From positions 4,836,001 to 4,900,000 of the forward strand of contig NZ_CP107772.1 in assembly GCF_036345155.1 (NCBI RefSeq): a stretch of 64,000 bases of DNA. The letters run 5' to 3'. Below, one piece after another: positions 1-9,400 of the stretch; positions within the stretch are counted from its first letter, which is position 1, and every line of letters starts with the position of its first letter. Source of the DNA: Streptomyces sp. NBC_00582. GTDB taxonomy: Bacteria > Actinomycetota > Actinomycetes > Streptomycetales > Streptomycetaceae. The position numbers and the translations under genes are program-made. The notes under the pieces were generated by a model. That model ran no database searches and was not told the DNA's origin. It saw nothing but the letters and a program-made list of their open reading frames with translations.

Positions 1-277
1 TCGCGAGCCGGGTGGTGCCGTCGCCCCCGAGCCGGCGCAGCTCGGGGAGCAGGTCCTCGCGCAGGGCGCAGCAGGCGCAGTCGTCGACGAGGGGCGTCTC
101 GCCGGCGGAGAGGACTCCGCCGGCGTCGCGGACGGTCCGCATGACCGTGCCGGTGGTGGCCGTCGCCAGGTCGTGGTGGAGCGCGACGCTGCCGGGGACG
201 TCGGCGAGCAGGCGCGCCACCGTCGCCCGGCGGGCGTCGGCGTGCAGCCCGCCGACGATCACGACGGACAGGTTCAC
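1..277 (-). CDS. CobW/Nfu-type metallochaperone GTPase (N-terminal part, runs off the left edge)
   Basis: The partial protein begins [20 protein letters not shown] and contains a [14 protein letters not shown] stretch about 60 residues later. The C-x-C-C motif followed by an R-x-DL helix is the metal-binding hallmark of the CobW/COG0523 G3E GTPases, which move zinc or cobalt using GTP. The first strand and P-loop are atypical ([10 protein letters not shown] rather than GxxGxGKT), so the nucleotide site may be divergent. The GTG start at 277-275 overlaps the L31 stop as GTGA, so it is translationally coupled as the last gene of the zinc-starvation operon. This position fits a role in zinc allocation during deficiency. 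The C-terminal half lies outside the window. Confidence 0.75.
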   Translation of the reverse strand, partial: MNLSVVIVGGLHADARRATVARLLADVPGSVALHHDLATATTGTVMRTVRDAGGVLSAGETPLVDDCACCALREDLLPELRRLGGDGTTRLA

Positions 278-528
278 GCCCGGCCCCGCTTCCCGTACCG
301 GCGCTCGAAGCGCTCGACGCGACCGGCGGTGTCCAGGACGCGGGCGGTGCCGGTGTAGAAGGGGTGACTGACGTCGGAGATCTCGACGTCGACGACCGGG
401 TGGGTGCGGCCGTCCTCCCACTCGATCGTCCGCTCGCTCGTCATCGTCGAGCGGGTGAGGAAGGCGTACCGGGCGGCGCGGTCACGGAAGACGACCGGAC
501 CGTAGGCCGGGTGGATTCCCTCACGCAT
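274..528 (-). CDS. rpmE2: 50S ribosomal protein L31 type B (zinc-independent paralogue)
   Basis: The 84-residue protein starts [16 protein letters not shown] and contains [30 protein letters not shown], the L31 signature. It has no cysteine, so it is the C-minus form that lacks the zinc ribbon of housekeeping L31. Under zinc starvation such paralogues replace the zinc-containing protein on the 50S subunit and free the metal. It starts 2 bases after the L33 stop and its own stop overlaps the GTPase start, so L33-L31-GTPase form one leftward operon. Confidence 0.95.
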   Translation of the reverse strand: MREGIHPAYGPVVFRDRAARYAFLTRSTMTSERTIEWEDGRTHPVVDVEISDVSHPFYTGTARVLDTAGRVERFERRYGKRGRA

Positions 529-530
529 GG

Positions 531-695
531 TCAGCGCTCCTCTCGGAAGTCGACGTGGCGGCCGGCGACGGGGTCGTACTTCCTGAGGGTCATACGGTCC
601 GGGTCGTTGCGGCGGTTCTTGCGGGTGACGTACGTGAAGCCGGTCCCCGCCGTGGAGCGGAGCCTGACGACCGGGCGGAGTTCGTTGCGTGCCAT
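531..695 (-). CDS. rpmG: 50S ribosomal protein L33 (zinc-independent paralogue)
   Basis: This is a 54-residue protein beginning [20 protein letters not shown] and ending [16 protein letters not shown], with the L33 core [22 protein letters not shown]. The two CxxC pairs of zinc-binding L33 are absent. It is the first gene of the leftward operon. The ATG at 695-693 lies only 10 bases from the Zur-like palindrome, so a repressor there would cover its promoter. Confidence 0.95.
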   Translation of the reverse strand: MARNELRPVVRLRSTAGTGFTYVTRKNRRNDPDRMTLRKYDPVAGRHVDFREER

Positions 696-704
696 GCCGC
701 TATG

Positions 705-727
705 CTAATGAAAATGACATCCATTAG
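705..727. promoter_or_regulatory. Zur box between divergent ribosomal-protein operons
   Basis: The site has perfect 6-bp outer arms, CTAATG and CATTAG, around the AT-rich core AAAATGACATC. The inner TGAAAATGACATCCA resembles the 7-1-7 TGAAAATGATTTTCA-type consensus bound by the zinc repressor Zur in actinomycetes. It lies in the 73-bp gap between L33 and L28, so one dimer site could silence both operons when zinc is plentiful. The binding protein is inferred from family knowledge and operon content. Confidence 0.85.
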
Positions 728-768
728 CGATAGCTGACGGAGACCGAACAGAGAGAGGTACGTCACCC

Positions 769-1005
769 ATGTCCGCGCACTGCATGCTGACCGGGGCCCG
801 GCCCGGATTCGGCAACCGCGTCTCGCACTCCCACCGGCGGACGTCCCGCCGTTTCGACCCGAACGTCCAGAGCAAGCGGTACTGGCTGCCCAGTGAGGGG
901 CGTCAGGTACGGCTGCGACTGAGCGCCCGGGGGATCAGGACCGTCGACGCGATCGGCGTCGAGGCGGCGGTGGCGCGGATCCGCGCCCGGGGGGTGCGGG
1001 TCTGA
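769..1005 (+). CDS. rpmB: 50S ribosomal protein L28 (zinc-independent paralogue)
   Basis: The 78-residue protein starts [25 protein letters not shown] and continues [19 protein letters not shown], the L28 signature. Only Cys5 remains of the zinc-binding cysteines. It is preceded by GAGAGAGG. The TGA overlaps the S14 ATG (TGATG), which couples the two genes. The Zur-like box lies about 40 bases upstream. Confidence 0.95.
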   Translation: MSAHCMLTGARPGFGNRVSHSHRRTSRRFDPNVQSKRYWLPSEGRQVRLRLSARGIRTVDAIGVEAAVARIRARGVRV

Positions 1006-1310
1006 TGGCCAAGAAGAGCAAGATCGCGAAGAACGAGCGGCGGCGGGAGATCGTCGCGCGGTACGCCCGTCGGCGGGCCGAGCTGAAGGAGGTCCTGCGG
1101 CGGCCCTCCTCGACGGAGGCCGAGCGGCTCGCCACCCAGCGGGAACTGCGCCGCCAGCCGAGGGACGCGAGCGCGACGCGCGTACGCAACCGGGACCAGG
1201 TGGACGGCCGTCCGCGCGGCTACCTCCGGGCGTTCGGACTGTCCCGGGTGGGAGTGCGGGAGCAGGCGCACGCAGGGTATCTGCCGGGGGTGCGGAAGGC
1301 GTCCTGGTAG
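1005..1310 (+). CDS. rpsN: 30S ribosomal protein S14 (zinc-independent paralogue)
   Basis: This is a 101-residue S14 beginning [21 protein letters not shown] and ending with the conserved [24 protein letters not shown]. It is the long form without the CxxC zinc knuckle of the 61-residue zinc-type S14. It ends the rightward half of the zinc-responsive divergon; an S18 gene, often next in this cluster in other streptomycetes, is not present. Confidence 0.95.
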   Translation: MAKKSKIAKNERRREIVARYARRRAELKEVLRRPSSTEAERLATQRELRRQPRDASATRVRNRDQVDGRPRGYLRAFGLSRVGVREQAHAGYLPGVRKASW

Positions 1311-1457
1311 GTCGGGCGGCGGGCCGGGGGCGCTCCGGGAAGTCACAGGTGGGTGCCGGGAGGTCACAGGGCGGGCTCAGGGTTCCGGGCGGGTGGGCTG
1401 GTAGCTTGCTGCGGTCCTTCCCGTCCGGCCCGTCCGGCTACAGCTTGGGAGCTTGCA

Positions 1458-1991
1458 GTGACTTCGGCGATCTACTCGCGCGGCACGTCCCGTCGGCCGG
1501 TGCGGGCCGTGGCGGCCGCCGCGGCGCTGGCGGGCGCGCTCGCGCTGACCGGGTGCGGCGGCGGGTCCGACGACGACGGCTCCGCGGCGATCCCCTCCGC
1601 GAGCGCCGGTACGGCGACCGCGGGCACCGGGGGGTCGGGCAGCGGGTCGGGCGGGGCCACGGCCTCCGCGTCGAGCGAGCTGGAGGGCAACTGGCTGACC
1701 ACGGCGGACGGCGACGCCGTCGCGCTGATCATCACCGGGAAGCAGGCCGCCCTCTTCGCCACCGGCGGCACCGTGTGCAGCGGGACCGCGAGCGCGAGCG
1801 CCGGCATGAAGATGATCTACCTCAAGTGCCCGACCGGCTCGAAGGACCGTACGACCGGCATGGTCGACTCGATCGACGGCGACACCATGAAGGTGACCTG
1901 GTCGGGCGCGGCCGGCAAGGAGACGTACACCAAGGCGGAGAACGGCCGGCTGCCCTCGGGGCTGCCGACGGCCGCCCTCGGCTCCTCCTGA
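1458..1991 (+). CDS. secreted lipoprotein of unknown function
   Basis: The 177-residue protein has a basic N-terminus (SRGTSRRPVR), an alanine-rich hydrophobic core and lipobox LTGC with the lipidated Cys at residue 33. A Gly/Ser-rich linker follows (about residues 38-75). The remaining domain, ELEGNWLTTADGDAVALIIT to the end, carries two cysteines that could form a disulfide. I chose GTG 1458 because it places a normal-length signal peptide at the start; an upstream ATG at 1353 would put an improbable arginine-rich extension before it. The function is unknown. It is expected on the outer face of the membrane. Confidence 0.8.
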   Translation: MTSAIYSRGTSRRPVRAVAAAAALAGALALTGCGGGSDDDGSAAIPSASAGTATAGTGGSGSGSGGATASASSELEGNWLTTADGDAVALIITGKQAALFATGGTVCSGTASASAGMKMIYLKCPTGSKDRTTGMVDSIDGDTMKVTWSGAAGKETYTKAENGRLPSGLPTAALGSS

Positions 1992-2110
1992 CGCCCGGCC
2001 CGAGCACGCGGCACCCAGGGAGTGCGGGCCCGGGTGGGGGCGCGCGGCACGGTGCCACGCGCGTGCGTGATGATCCTTTCAGCACCGCCACAGACCCCAG
2101 GGGACCCCTC

Positions 2111-2647
2111 ATGCGCGCCGTTCCGATCACCGTCACCGCCCTCACCGCGGCCCTGCTGCTCACCGCCTGCTCCAGCGGCGACGACAGCGGCTCGGGCGAC
2201 ACCGGGAGCAAGGCCTTGGCCTCCGCCTCCGGTTCCGCCTGCACCTTCGACAGCCTGGGCCAGGAGGTCGGCCCGGTGGACGCCGCCCCCGCGGCCGGGG
2301 ACACCGGCAACGTGACCGTCACCCTCACCAACAAGGGCGCCGAGTGCACCCTGGACGGCCTGCCCGGCGTCCGCCTCACCTCCGGCGGCGACCCGGCGGA
2401 CGTGCCGCGGGACCCGGCGGCCCAGGCGGCGAAGCTGACCGTCCCCGAGCAGGGCACGGTCACCTTCACGATCACCTACGTCCGCGGCGAGAGCGGCGAC
2501 CGGAGCCTCGCCGTCAAGACGGTGGAGTACAGCCTCCCGGGGTCGGACAAGACGCGGAGCTTCCCCTGGTCGTACGGCGATGTCTCGCTGAAGAGCGCGG
2601 GCAAGCCGGACGCCTCCGTCGGCCCCTTCACGCAGACGGGCGACTGA
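2111..2647 (+). CDS. DUF4232-type lipoprotein
   Basis: The 178-residue protein starts MRAVPITVTALTAALLLTAC, with lipobox LTAC and lipidated Cys20. After a short Ser/Gly/Asp linker comes a single immunoglobulin-like DUF4232 domain. The recognisable elements are VTVTLTNKGAECTLDGLPGV, the GTVTFTITY strand and a conserved Cys pair near residues 45 and 80. These domains are common in exported actinobacterial lipoproteins, but their ligand is not known. It follows the previous lipoprotein by 119 bp and faces the next gene tail to tail. Confidence 0.8.
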   Translation: MRAVPITVTALTAALLLTACSSGDDSGSGDTGSKALASASGSACTFDSLGQEVGPVDAAPAAGDTGNVTVTLTNKGAECTLDGLPGVRLTSGGDPADVPRDPAAQAAKLTVPEQGTVTFTITYVRGESGDRSLAVKTVEYSLPGSDKTRSFPWSYGDVSLKSAGKPDASVGPFTQTGD

Positions 2648-2690
2648 CCCGGCTCGGGAGCGCGGCCCGGCCCCTCCGGGAGAGCGCCTG

Positions 2691-2713
2691 CCGGGCGGCG
2701 GGCGCCCGCCCGG
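2691..2713. terminator. GC-rich hairpin between convergent genes
   Basis: CCGGGCG and CGCCCGG form 7-bp arms around a 9-nt GC-rich loop in the 105-bp gap between the convergent DUF4232 and DUF2786 genes. There is no U-tract, so termination is inferred from position and structure only. Confidence 0.35.
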
Positions 2714-2752
2714 GGCCCCACCCGGGCTCTCGGGGAAGCCGGGGCCGGGCTC

Positions 2753-3865
2753 TCAGGGGAGCCGGGGCCGGGAGGCGACCTGGGCCCGGTCGGCGGCCTC
2801 GGCTCCCTCGGTCCAGCCCGCCTCGTCGGTGATCCCGCGCATTCGGGTGGTGACCGTGTCCGGGAACATCCGGTCCGTGGCCGCCGTGACCGCGACCTCC
2901 CGGGTGGCGAGGACCGGCAGCAGGTCCTCGCCCGCACGGCTCTCGGTGGCGGCCGCGACCTCGCCCAGCCGGGTGCCCATGCGGTGGGCGTAGGCGGCGA
3001 GGAAGGACTGCCGGAAGGTCTTGGTCCGCTTGCGGCCGCCGGCCCGCTGGGCGGCCTCCGCCTTCGCCATCGCCGACTGCGCCTGCACGAGCAGCGAGGT
3101 GTGGAGCAGCTCCACCGCCGCGAGATCGGCCTCGAAGCCGACGACCGTGGAGAAGCCGTAGGGCTCGTTCCAGACCGCCCGGCAGTGGTTGGCGTCCGCG
3201 ACCGCGTTCAGCAGCATGGCCTTGGCCTGCTCGTACGGCGGCTCGACCCCGATCCGGCAGGCGGCGGGGGCGTCCGGGTCCGTGGCCTGCGCGTCGAGCA
3301 GCGCCTCGTCGACGCTGTGCCGGGCCATCAGCTCCTGCGCCTTCGCGGTGAGCGCCTCCGCCTCCTGCGGATAGCCGGTGGCCTCCGCCTTGGCGAGCAG
3401 CGCCCGGATCCGCGTGAGCATCCGGGAGTCGGAGCGCCGGCCCGGACCCGGCCGGGGCTCCTGGAGGGGTTCGAGGGCGGGCAGGCGCAGCAGCAGGCGG
3501 TAGAGCTCCAGGACCGTGGTGGCGTGCGAGAAGCGGTCCGTGCGGGCCGGGGGCTCGGCGGGCAGTTCGGCGAGCTGCGCCGTCCAGCGGGGGCCGCGCG
3601 CCGTGTCGTCCGGCGCCTGCGCGCGGATCAGCGCGGCCAGCACGCGCACGTGGACGTCGTCCAGGTCCCGGCGCGCGATCCGTACGACGTCGGCGGGCTG
3701 CCAGCCGCGCCGCCAGGCCGCCGCCACGAACTCCCGGCCGCGCCGGTCGAGTTCGGCGTCCGCCGAGGGGTCGCCGGCGAGGACGGAGGCGCCCGTGTCG
3801 AGGGCGGTGTCCGCGGTGTCGTAGAGGGCGGCCTGGAAGGCGGTGTCCACGGTGCTGCTGCTCAC
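2753..3865 (-). CDS. DUF2786 domain protein
   Basis: The 370-residue protein contains SRMLTRIRALLAKAEATGYPQEAEALTAKAQELMARHSVDE in its middle, the DUF2786 helical signature. The C-terminal half (PYEQAKAMLLNAVADANHCRAVW, then KTFRQSFLAAYAHRMGTRL) matches the conserved region that usually follows it. The biochemical role of the family is unknown. I use GTG 3865 (SSSTVDTAFQ) because the 22 codons before it run back through the palindromic promoter region shared with the divergent gene. No membrane segment or signal peptide is visible. Confidence 0.8.
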   Translation of the reverse strand: MSSSTVDTAFQAALYDTADTALDTGASVLAGDPSADAELDRRGREFVAAAWRRGWQPADVVRIARRDLDDVHVRVLAALIRAQAPDDTARGPRWTAQLAELPAEPPARTDRFSHATTVLELYRLLLRLPALEPLQEPRPGPGRRSDSRMLTRIRALLAKAEATGYPQEAEALTAKAQELMARHSVDEALLDAQATDPDAPAACRIGVEPPYEQAKAMLLNAVADANHCRAVWNEPYGFSTVVGFEADLAAVELLHTSLLVQAQSAMAKAEAAQRAGGRKRTKTFRQSFLAAYAHRMGTRLGEVAAATESRAGEDLLPVLATREVAVTAATDRMFPDTVTTRMRGITDEAGWTEGAEAADRAQVASRPRLP

Positions 3866-3907
3866 GGGTCGATCGTGCCACGCGCGCGTGGAGAAAAAGC
3901 ACGCGAC

Positions 3908-3955
3908 TGACAACCCGAGGTTGACAGCCATGGAGTGTCAACTTACGGTTGACAC
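3908..3955. promoter_or_regulatory. two inverted-repeat operators abutting the start of the Clp-N/HTH gene
   Basis: The first repeat is TGACAACC-CGA-GGTTGACA at 3908-3926, with one mismatch in the 8-bp arms. The second is GTGTCAAC-TTACG-GTTGACAC at 3935-3955, a perfect 8-bp inverted repeat. The two share the half-site GTTGACA and are spaced about two helical turns apart. The second ends exactly one base before the ATG at 3956. They sit between divergent genes, and the rightward gene encodes a helix-turn-helix, so autoregulation is the simplest reading. Confidence 0.7.
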
Positions 3956-4696
3956 ATGACGACGAACCCCACCATCACGTCATCCGTACGGCTCGACGAG
4001 CTCATCGCGGCCATCAAGAAGGTTCACCCCGAACCCCTCGACCAGCTCCAGGACGCGGTGATCGCCGCCGATCACCTCGGCGAGGTGGCCGACCATCTGA
4101 TCGGGCACTTCGTCGACCAGGCCCGTCGCTCGGGCGCCTCCTGGACCGACATCGGCAGGAGCATGGGGGTCACCCGGCAGGCGGCCCAGAAGCGGTTCGT
4201 GCCGAAGGAGTCGGCCGACCTCGACCCCGCCCAGGGCTTCAGCCGCTACACCCCGCGCGCCCGCAACGTCGTGGTGGCCGCCCACAACGAGGCCGTCGCC
4301 GCCCGCAACGCCGAGGGCCGCCCCGCACACCTGGTGCTCGGTCTGCTGGCCGAGCCGGAGGGCCTGGCCGCCAAGGCGATCACCGCGCAGGGGGTCCTCC
4401 TGGACACCGTCCGCCAGGCCGCGACCGCCGCCCTGCCGCCCGCCGTGGAGGAGGTCCCGGAGCTGATCCCCTACGCCTCCGACGCCAAGAAGGTCCTGGA
4501 GCTCACCTTCCGCGAGGCGCTCCGCCTCGGCCACAACTACGTCGGCACCGAGCACATCCTGCTGGCGCTGCTGGAGTTCGAGAACGGCGAGGGGGTCCTC
4601 TCGGACCTCGGCATCGAGAAGCCCGCCACGGAGGGATGGGTCGCGCAGGCCCTGACGAAGCTCACCGTGGGGCTCGGGACGGCCGCCGGAACCTGA
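3956..4696 (+). CDS. Clp N-terminal-domain protein with a helix-turn-helix
   Basis: The 246-residue protein has an N-terminal helical part with the helix-turn-helix GASWTDIGRSMGVTRQAAQK (about residues 60-80). Two Clp-N repeats follow: FSRYTPRARNVVVAAHNEAVA..HLVLGLL and LELTFREALRLGHNYVGTEHILLALL. This is the substrate- or adaptor-binding domain of ClpA/ClpC without any AAA+ ATPase module. It is therefore a stand-alone regulator that may link DNA binding to the Clp protease. The ATG directly follows a perfect palindrome, so the mRNA is probably leaderless or the operator overlaps its 5' end. It ends 12 bp before the polymerase gene and is probably cotranscribed with it. Confidence 0.85.
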   Translation: MTTNPTITSSVRLDELIAAIKKVHPEPLDQLQDAVIAADHLGEVADHLIGHFVDQARRSGASWTDIGRSMGVTRQAAQKRFVPKESADLDPAQGFSRYTPRARNVVVAAHNEAVAARNAEGRPAHLVLGLLAEPEGLAAKAITAQGVLLDTVRQAATAALPPAVEEVPELIPYASDAKKVLELTFREALRLGHNYVGTEHILLALLEFENGEGVLSDLGIEKPATEGWVAQALTKLTVGLGTAAGT

Positions 4697-4708
4697 GTAT
4701 CAGCATCA

Positions 4709-6460
4709 ATGTCAGACCCTCCTGCGACACTCGCAACCATGGCCGACCGGTGGGCGCTCGCTCCGGCCGAGGACGGTGGCGTGGAGGTCGCCCCCCTCGG
4801 TCCGGACGGGCTGCCCGCCGGTCCGGTCCTGCGGGAGGCGGATCCCGCCCGGGCCGTGCGCGAGCGGCCCGGCGTCACCCGCTGGGTCTGGCGCTCCACG
4901 GCCGAGGTGTACCCGCGTCTGCTCGCCACGGGGGTGCGAGTGGATCGGTGCTACGACGTCGAGGACGCCGAGACCCTCCTCCTCGGCCACGAGGGGCGGT
5001 ACGGGGAACCCCGTTCGGCGGCCGCCGCCCTGGCACGGCTGCGCGGCGGCCCCGTACCGCCCGACCCGCCGCAGCGCTCCGCCGATCCCGCCGCGCACAC
5101 CCAGTCCTCCCTCTTCGAACCGCAGTCCGTGCGGACCGCCCCCATGCCGCTGGCCGAGCTGGCCGAGGTCTACGCCGAGCAGCTGAGGCGGCACACGCGC
5201 GCGGAGCACCCGGACCGGATGCGGCTGCTGACGGCGGCCGAGTCGGCGGGGATGCTGGTGGCCGCCGAGATGAACCGCGCGGGCCTGCCGTGGAGCGCGG
5301 AGGTGCACCGGGCGGTGCTGCGGGACCTGCTCGGCGAGCGGTACGCGGGCGGCGGCGAGCCCCGCCGGCTGGCCGAGCTGGCCGACGAGGTGTCCGCCGC
5401 GTTCGGCCGCCGGGTCCGGCCCGATCTGCCCGCCGACGTCCTCAAGGCGTTCGGCCAGGCGGGGATCCGGGTGAAGTCGACCCGCCGCTGGGAGCTGCAG
5501 TCCCTCGACCATCCCGCGGTGAAACCACTGATCGAGTACAAGAAGCTGTACCGCATCTGGGTCGCCCACGGCTGGTCCTGGCTGCAGGACTGGGTGCGCG
5601 AAGGCCGTTTCCGCCCCGAGTTCCTGGCGCACGGCACGGTCACCGGCCGCTGGGTGACCAACGGCGGGGGCGCCCTGCAGATCCCCAAGGTCATCCGGCG
5701 GGCCGTGGTCGCCGACCCCGGCTGGCGGCTGGTCGTCGCCGACGCCGACCAGATGGAGCCGCGCGTCCTCGCGGCGATCTCCCGCGACCCCGGTCTGATG
5801 GAGGTGGCCGGCCAGGAGAGCGACCTCTACCAGTCCGTCTCCGACCGTGCCTTCTCCGGCGACCGCGACCAGGCGAAACTCGCCGTGCTGAGCGCCGTCT
5901 ACGGCCAGACCTCCGGCGACGGCCTGAAGAACCTCGCCGCGCTCCGCCGCCGCTTCCCGCGCGCGGTGGCCTACGTCGACGAGGCCGCCAAGGCGGGCGA
6001 GGAGGGCCGGCTCGTCCGCACCTGGCTGGGCCGGACCTGCCCGCCCGCGGCCGGCGCGGGCGAGGCGACGGAGGAGGCGGGCATCCCCGTCGACCCCGCC
6101 ACCCCCGCCGAGGGCGAGGAGCAGGAGGACGGCGGCCGGCAGTGGGTCCCCGGCTACGCCTCGTCCAACGCACGCGCGCGTGGCCGCTTCGCCCGTAACT
6201 TCGTCGTCCAGGGCAGCGCCGCCGACTGGGCGCTGCTCCTGCTCGCCGCGCTGCGCCGCACCTGCGCGGACATGGCGGCCGAGCTGGTCTTCTTCCAGCA
6301 CGACGAGGTGATCGTGCACTGCCCCCAGGAGGAGGCGGAGGCGGTCGTCGCCGCGATCCGGGAGGCGGCCGCCCTGGCGGGACGGCTGACGTTCGGGGAG
6401 ACACCGGTGCGCTTCCCGTTCACGACGGCGGTGGTGGAGTGCTATGCCGACGCGAAGTGA
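4709..6460 (+). CDS. family-A DNA polymerase-like protein (bifunctional exonuclease/polymerase type)
   Basis: The 583-residue protein has an N-terminal degenerate 3'-5' exonuclease-like region (about residues 1-190) and a polymerase domain. Motif A is VVADADQMEPRVLAAIS (Asp345/Asp347). The O-helix region QAKLAVLSAVYGQTSGDG precedes motif C FFQHDEVIVHC (His531-Asp532-Glu533). It lacks the 5' nuclease domain and is much shorter than Pol I (about 900 residues). This matches the streptomycete bifunctional 3'-5' exonuclease/DNA polymerase annotation. Motif A has DADQMEPR where Pol I has DYSQIELR, so the metal-binding acid is kept but activity needs testing. An alternative ATG lies at 4739. Confidence 0.85.
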   Translation: MSDPPATLATMADRWALAPAEDGGVEVAPLGPDGLPAGPVLREADPARAVRERPGVTRWVWRSTAEVYPRLLATGVRVDRCYDVEDAETLLLGHEGRYGEPRSAAAALARLRGGPVPPDPPQRSADPAAHTQSSLFEPQSVRTAPMPLAELAEVYAEQLRRHTRAEHPDRMRLLTAAESAGMLVAAEMNRAGLPWSAEVHRAVLRDLLGERYAGGGEPRRLAELADEVSAAFGRRVRPDLPADVLKAFGQAGIRVKSTRRWELQSLDHPAVKPLIEYKKLYRIWVAHGWSWLQDWVREGRFRPEFLAHGTVTGRWVTNGGGALQIPKVIRRAVVADPGWRLVVADADQMEPRVLAAISRDPGLMEVAGQESDLYQSVSDRAFSGDRDQAKLAVLSAVYGQTSGDGLKNLAALRRRFPRAVAYVDEAAKAGEEGRLVRTWLGRTCPPAAGAGEATEEAGIPVDPATPAEGEEQEDGGRQWVPGYASSNARARGRFARNFVVQGSAADWALLLLAALRRTCADMAAELVFFQHDEVIVHCPQEEAEAVVAAIREAAALAGRLTFGETPVRFPFTTAVVECYADAK

Positions 6461-9400
6461 TCACGTGAACGGGCCGAGCAGTTCCCTGAGTTCCGCCACC
6501 ACCGCGTTCTCGTCCGTGCCGTCCAGCGCCTCCAGGGCCGACCGCCACTGCGCCCGCGCCTCGTCCCGGCGCCCCTGCTCGCTCATCAGCAGACCCTGCT
6601 GGTGGCGGGCGAGACCGGCGGTGTAGCGGTCGGCACGGGCGTCGGCGCGGCGCAGCAGTTCGGCGCACTCCCCCGCGGCGTCCGCGCTCCGGCCCAGCAG
6701 CCGCAACGCGCGGACCAGCCCCAGCCGGGTCTGCGACTCGCCGTGCCAGTCGCTGTGGTCGCCGAGGATGCGCAGGCTCTCCTCGAAGTGCGGCAGGGCG
6801 GCGGCCGGTTCACCGAGGGTCAGATGGGCGTAGCCGATGTTGCAGTGCGCCGAGTGCCGCACGATCACGGCGCCGATCTCGTCCCCGATGGCCAGCGAGA
6901 GGCGGTGCTGCTCGATGGCGGCGCGCGGGTCCGTGTGCTCGTACAGGTTGCCGAGGTGGCTGTGGGTGATGGCCTCGCCGTGCCGGTCGTCGAGCCGGCG
7001 CGAGTACCGCAGGCTCCGCCGCAGCGCGTCACCGGACTCCTCGAACCGGCCGAGGCTCTCCAGCAGCAGCCCCCGGTTGTTGAGGCAGCGGCGGATCCAG
7101 GACAGCCGGTCGAGCCGGAGCCAGATGGTCAGGGCACGGCCGTTGAGGGCGAGGGCGTCCTGGAGCCGGCCGGTCAGGAAGTGCAGACCGGCGAGGTCAC
7201 CGAGGGCGTACGCCTCCGCCGTCGCGTCCCCGAGCCGGCGCGCCGTGCGCAGCGCGACCTGCCCGAGCACCTCCATCTCGGCGACGCGACCCAGGCGCTG
7301 GAGGCAGGGGAAGAGGAGCCGGAGGAGCGTGGAGACAAGGGGTGCGTCGTCGCCTCCCGCGGAGGCCACCACCAGGGCGACGATGTTCTGCAGCTCCGTC
7401 TCGGCCCAGGCGAAGGCCTCCTCGGGCCCGGAGAAGGGCGGCACGTCCGCGAGGTGCGCCGCGTGGGCGGGCGGCTGGGCCGGCGTGGGGCGGCGCCGGT
7501 CGTCCTGGTCGAGCCCGGGATCGACGACGGCGGTGAGGGCGCGTTCGGCGAGGGCGGCGTACCAGTGAAGGACGGTGGCCGTGGGGGTGGCTGTGGTGTC
7601 GATGGTGGTGCCGGTGGAGGCGGTGGTGCCGGTGGAGGCCTCCGTGACGTCCTGTGCCGCGAGTTCGCGGGCGAAGTCACGGACGAGGTCGTGGGGGGCG
7701 TACCGGCCGTAGGCGGTCTCCTCCAGCAGGGCCACGTCGACGAGCCGGTCGAGGGCTGCCTCGGCGCGGCGCTCGTTGGTGCCCGTGAGCCGGGCCAGCA
7801 GGCGTGCGCCGTACGACGGCAGGTCGAGGGCGCCGATACGGCACAGGGCGAGGGCCGCGTCCCGGTCGGCCTCCCGCTCGGAGGCGGCGAGCGCGTCGTG
7901 GGCCACGGCGAGGGAGCGGCGCACGCTCAGGTCGTCGTATTCGAGGTGGTGCAACCGGCCCTGGGTGGCGGTCAGTTGTCCGGCGAGCGCGTCCGGGGTG
8001 AGGGCCCTGCGGGCGGCGAGACGGGCGGCGACGACACGGAGGGCGAGCGGGAGGCGGCCGGTGAGGCCGACGAGGGGATGGTGTGCGTCGAGGCGGTCGC
8101 CGTCGTGCGCGTCGTCGCGGCCGGAGAGCGCACGCAGCAGGGCGGCGCTGTCCTCGGCGGACAGGGGCGCGAGCGGGAAGCGGTGGGCGCCGTCGAGGAC
8201 GGTGAGCGGGGAACGGCTGGTGACGATCACCGCGCAGCCCGGCCCGGCCGGCAGCAGCGGGCGGATCTGGGCGGCGGAGGCGGCGTCGTCCAGGACGAGG
8301 AGGGTGCGGGTCGGCGCGAGGAGACTCCGCAGCAACGCGGCTGCCGCGTCCGGGTGTTCGGGGATGCGGCGAGGCTCGGTGCCGAGGTCGCGGAGAAGGG
8401 CGGCGAGGGCCTGAGGGGCGGGGAGGGGGGTCATGCCGGGGGTGGCGCCGTGCAGGTTGAGGTAGAGCTGACCATGGGGGAAACGTTCCCTCAGCGCATG
8501 CGCCACCTGAAGGGCGAGGGCACTCTTGCCGACGCCGGCCATACCGGTGATGACGGCGAGGGTGGGACGGCCGTCGGGTGACGCAGCCGTAAGGAGGTCG
8601 GTGAGGTGACGCAGGGTGGTGTCGCGGCCGGTGAAGTGGGCGGGAGGCGGAGGGAGTTGGGCGGGGTCGGGGGGTGGGGGTGAGGCGGTGACGGGGGCGG
8701 GCGTGGTGGGGGTGGTGGGGGTGCCGGGCCCGAGGTCGGCTCGCTGCTCGGTGGGGGCTTGCTCGTCGGTCGGCTCCGCCGGTTCCTCGTCCGGAATCCC
8801 CCGCAACACCTCCACATGGGCCTCGCGGACCGCCGGGCCCGGTTCGACGCCGAGTTCCTCGACGAGGCGGGTGCGCAGGTCGCGGTGGACGCCGAGGGCC
8901 TCGGCCTGCCGGCCGGTGCGGTGCAGGGCGAGCATCAGCTGGCGGTGGTAGGCCTCGCGCAGGGGGTGTTCGGCGGCGAGGGCCGTCAGCTCCGGCACGA
9001 TCCTCGTTCCGGTTCCGCCGAGGGCGAGTTCGGCGTCGTAGCGCCACTCCAGCAGGAGCAGCCGGGCCTCCCGCAGACGTCGTACGAAGGCATAGCCGCC
9101 GAGGTCGGCGGGCAGGCCGCCGAGCGGGGTGCCGCGCCACAGGGCGAGCGCGGCGGCGCATTCGGCGATGACGCGCTCCCAGTTGCGGGCGGCGTGCGCG
9201 CCGCGCGCGGTGGCGAGGTGCCGCTCGAAGACATGGACGTCGAGCTCGCCCTGTTCGACACGGAGTTGGTAGCCGGGCGGTACGGCCCGCAGCCGCTCCG
9301 GGTCGTCGAGGAGCCGGCGCAGTCGGGTGACGTGGTTGTGCAGGGAGGCCTGCGCGGAGGCCGGGGGCGCGCCGCCCCACAGGGCCTCCTTGAGCGACTC

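Noticed and set aside
4712..6319. A 535-codon minus-strand frame opposite the polymerase
   Set aside because: Shadow of the polymerase; no motif, while the plus frame has polymerase motifs A and C.
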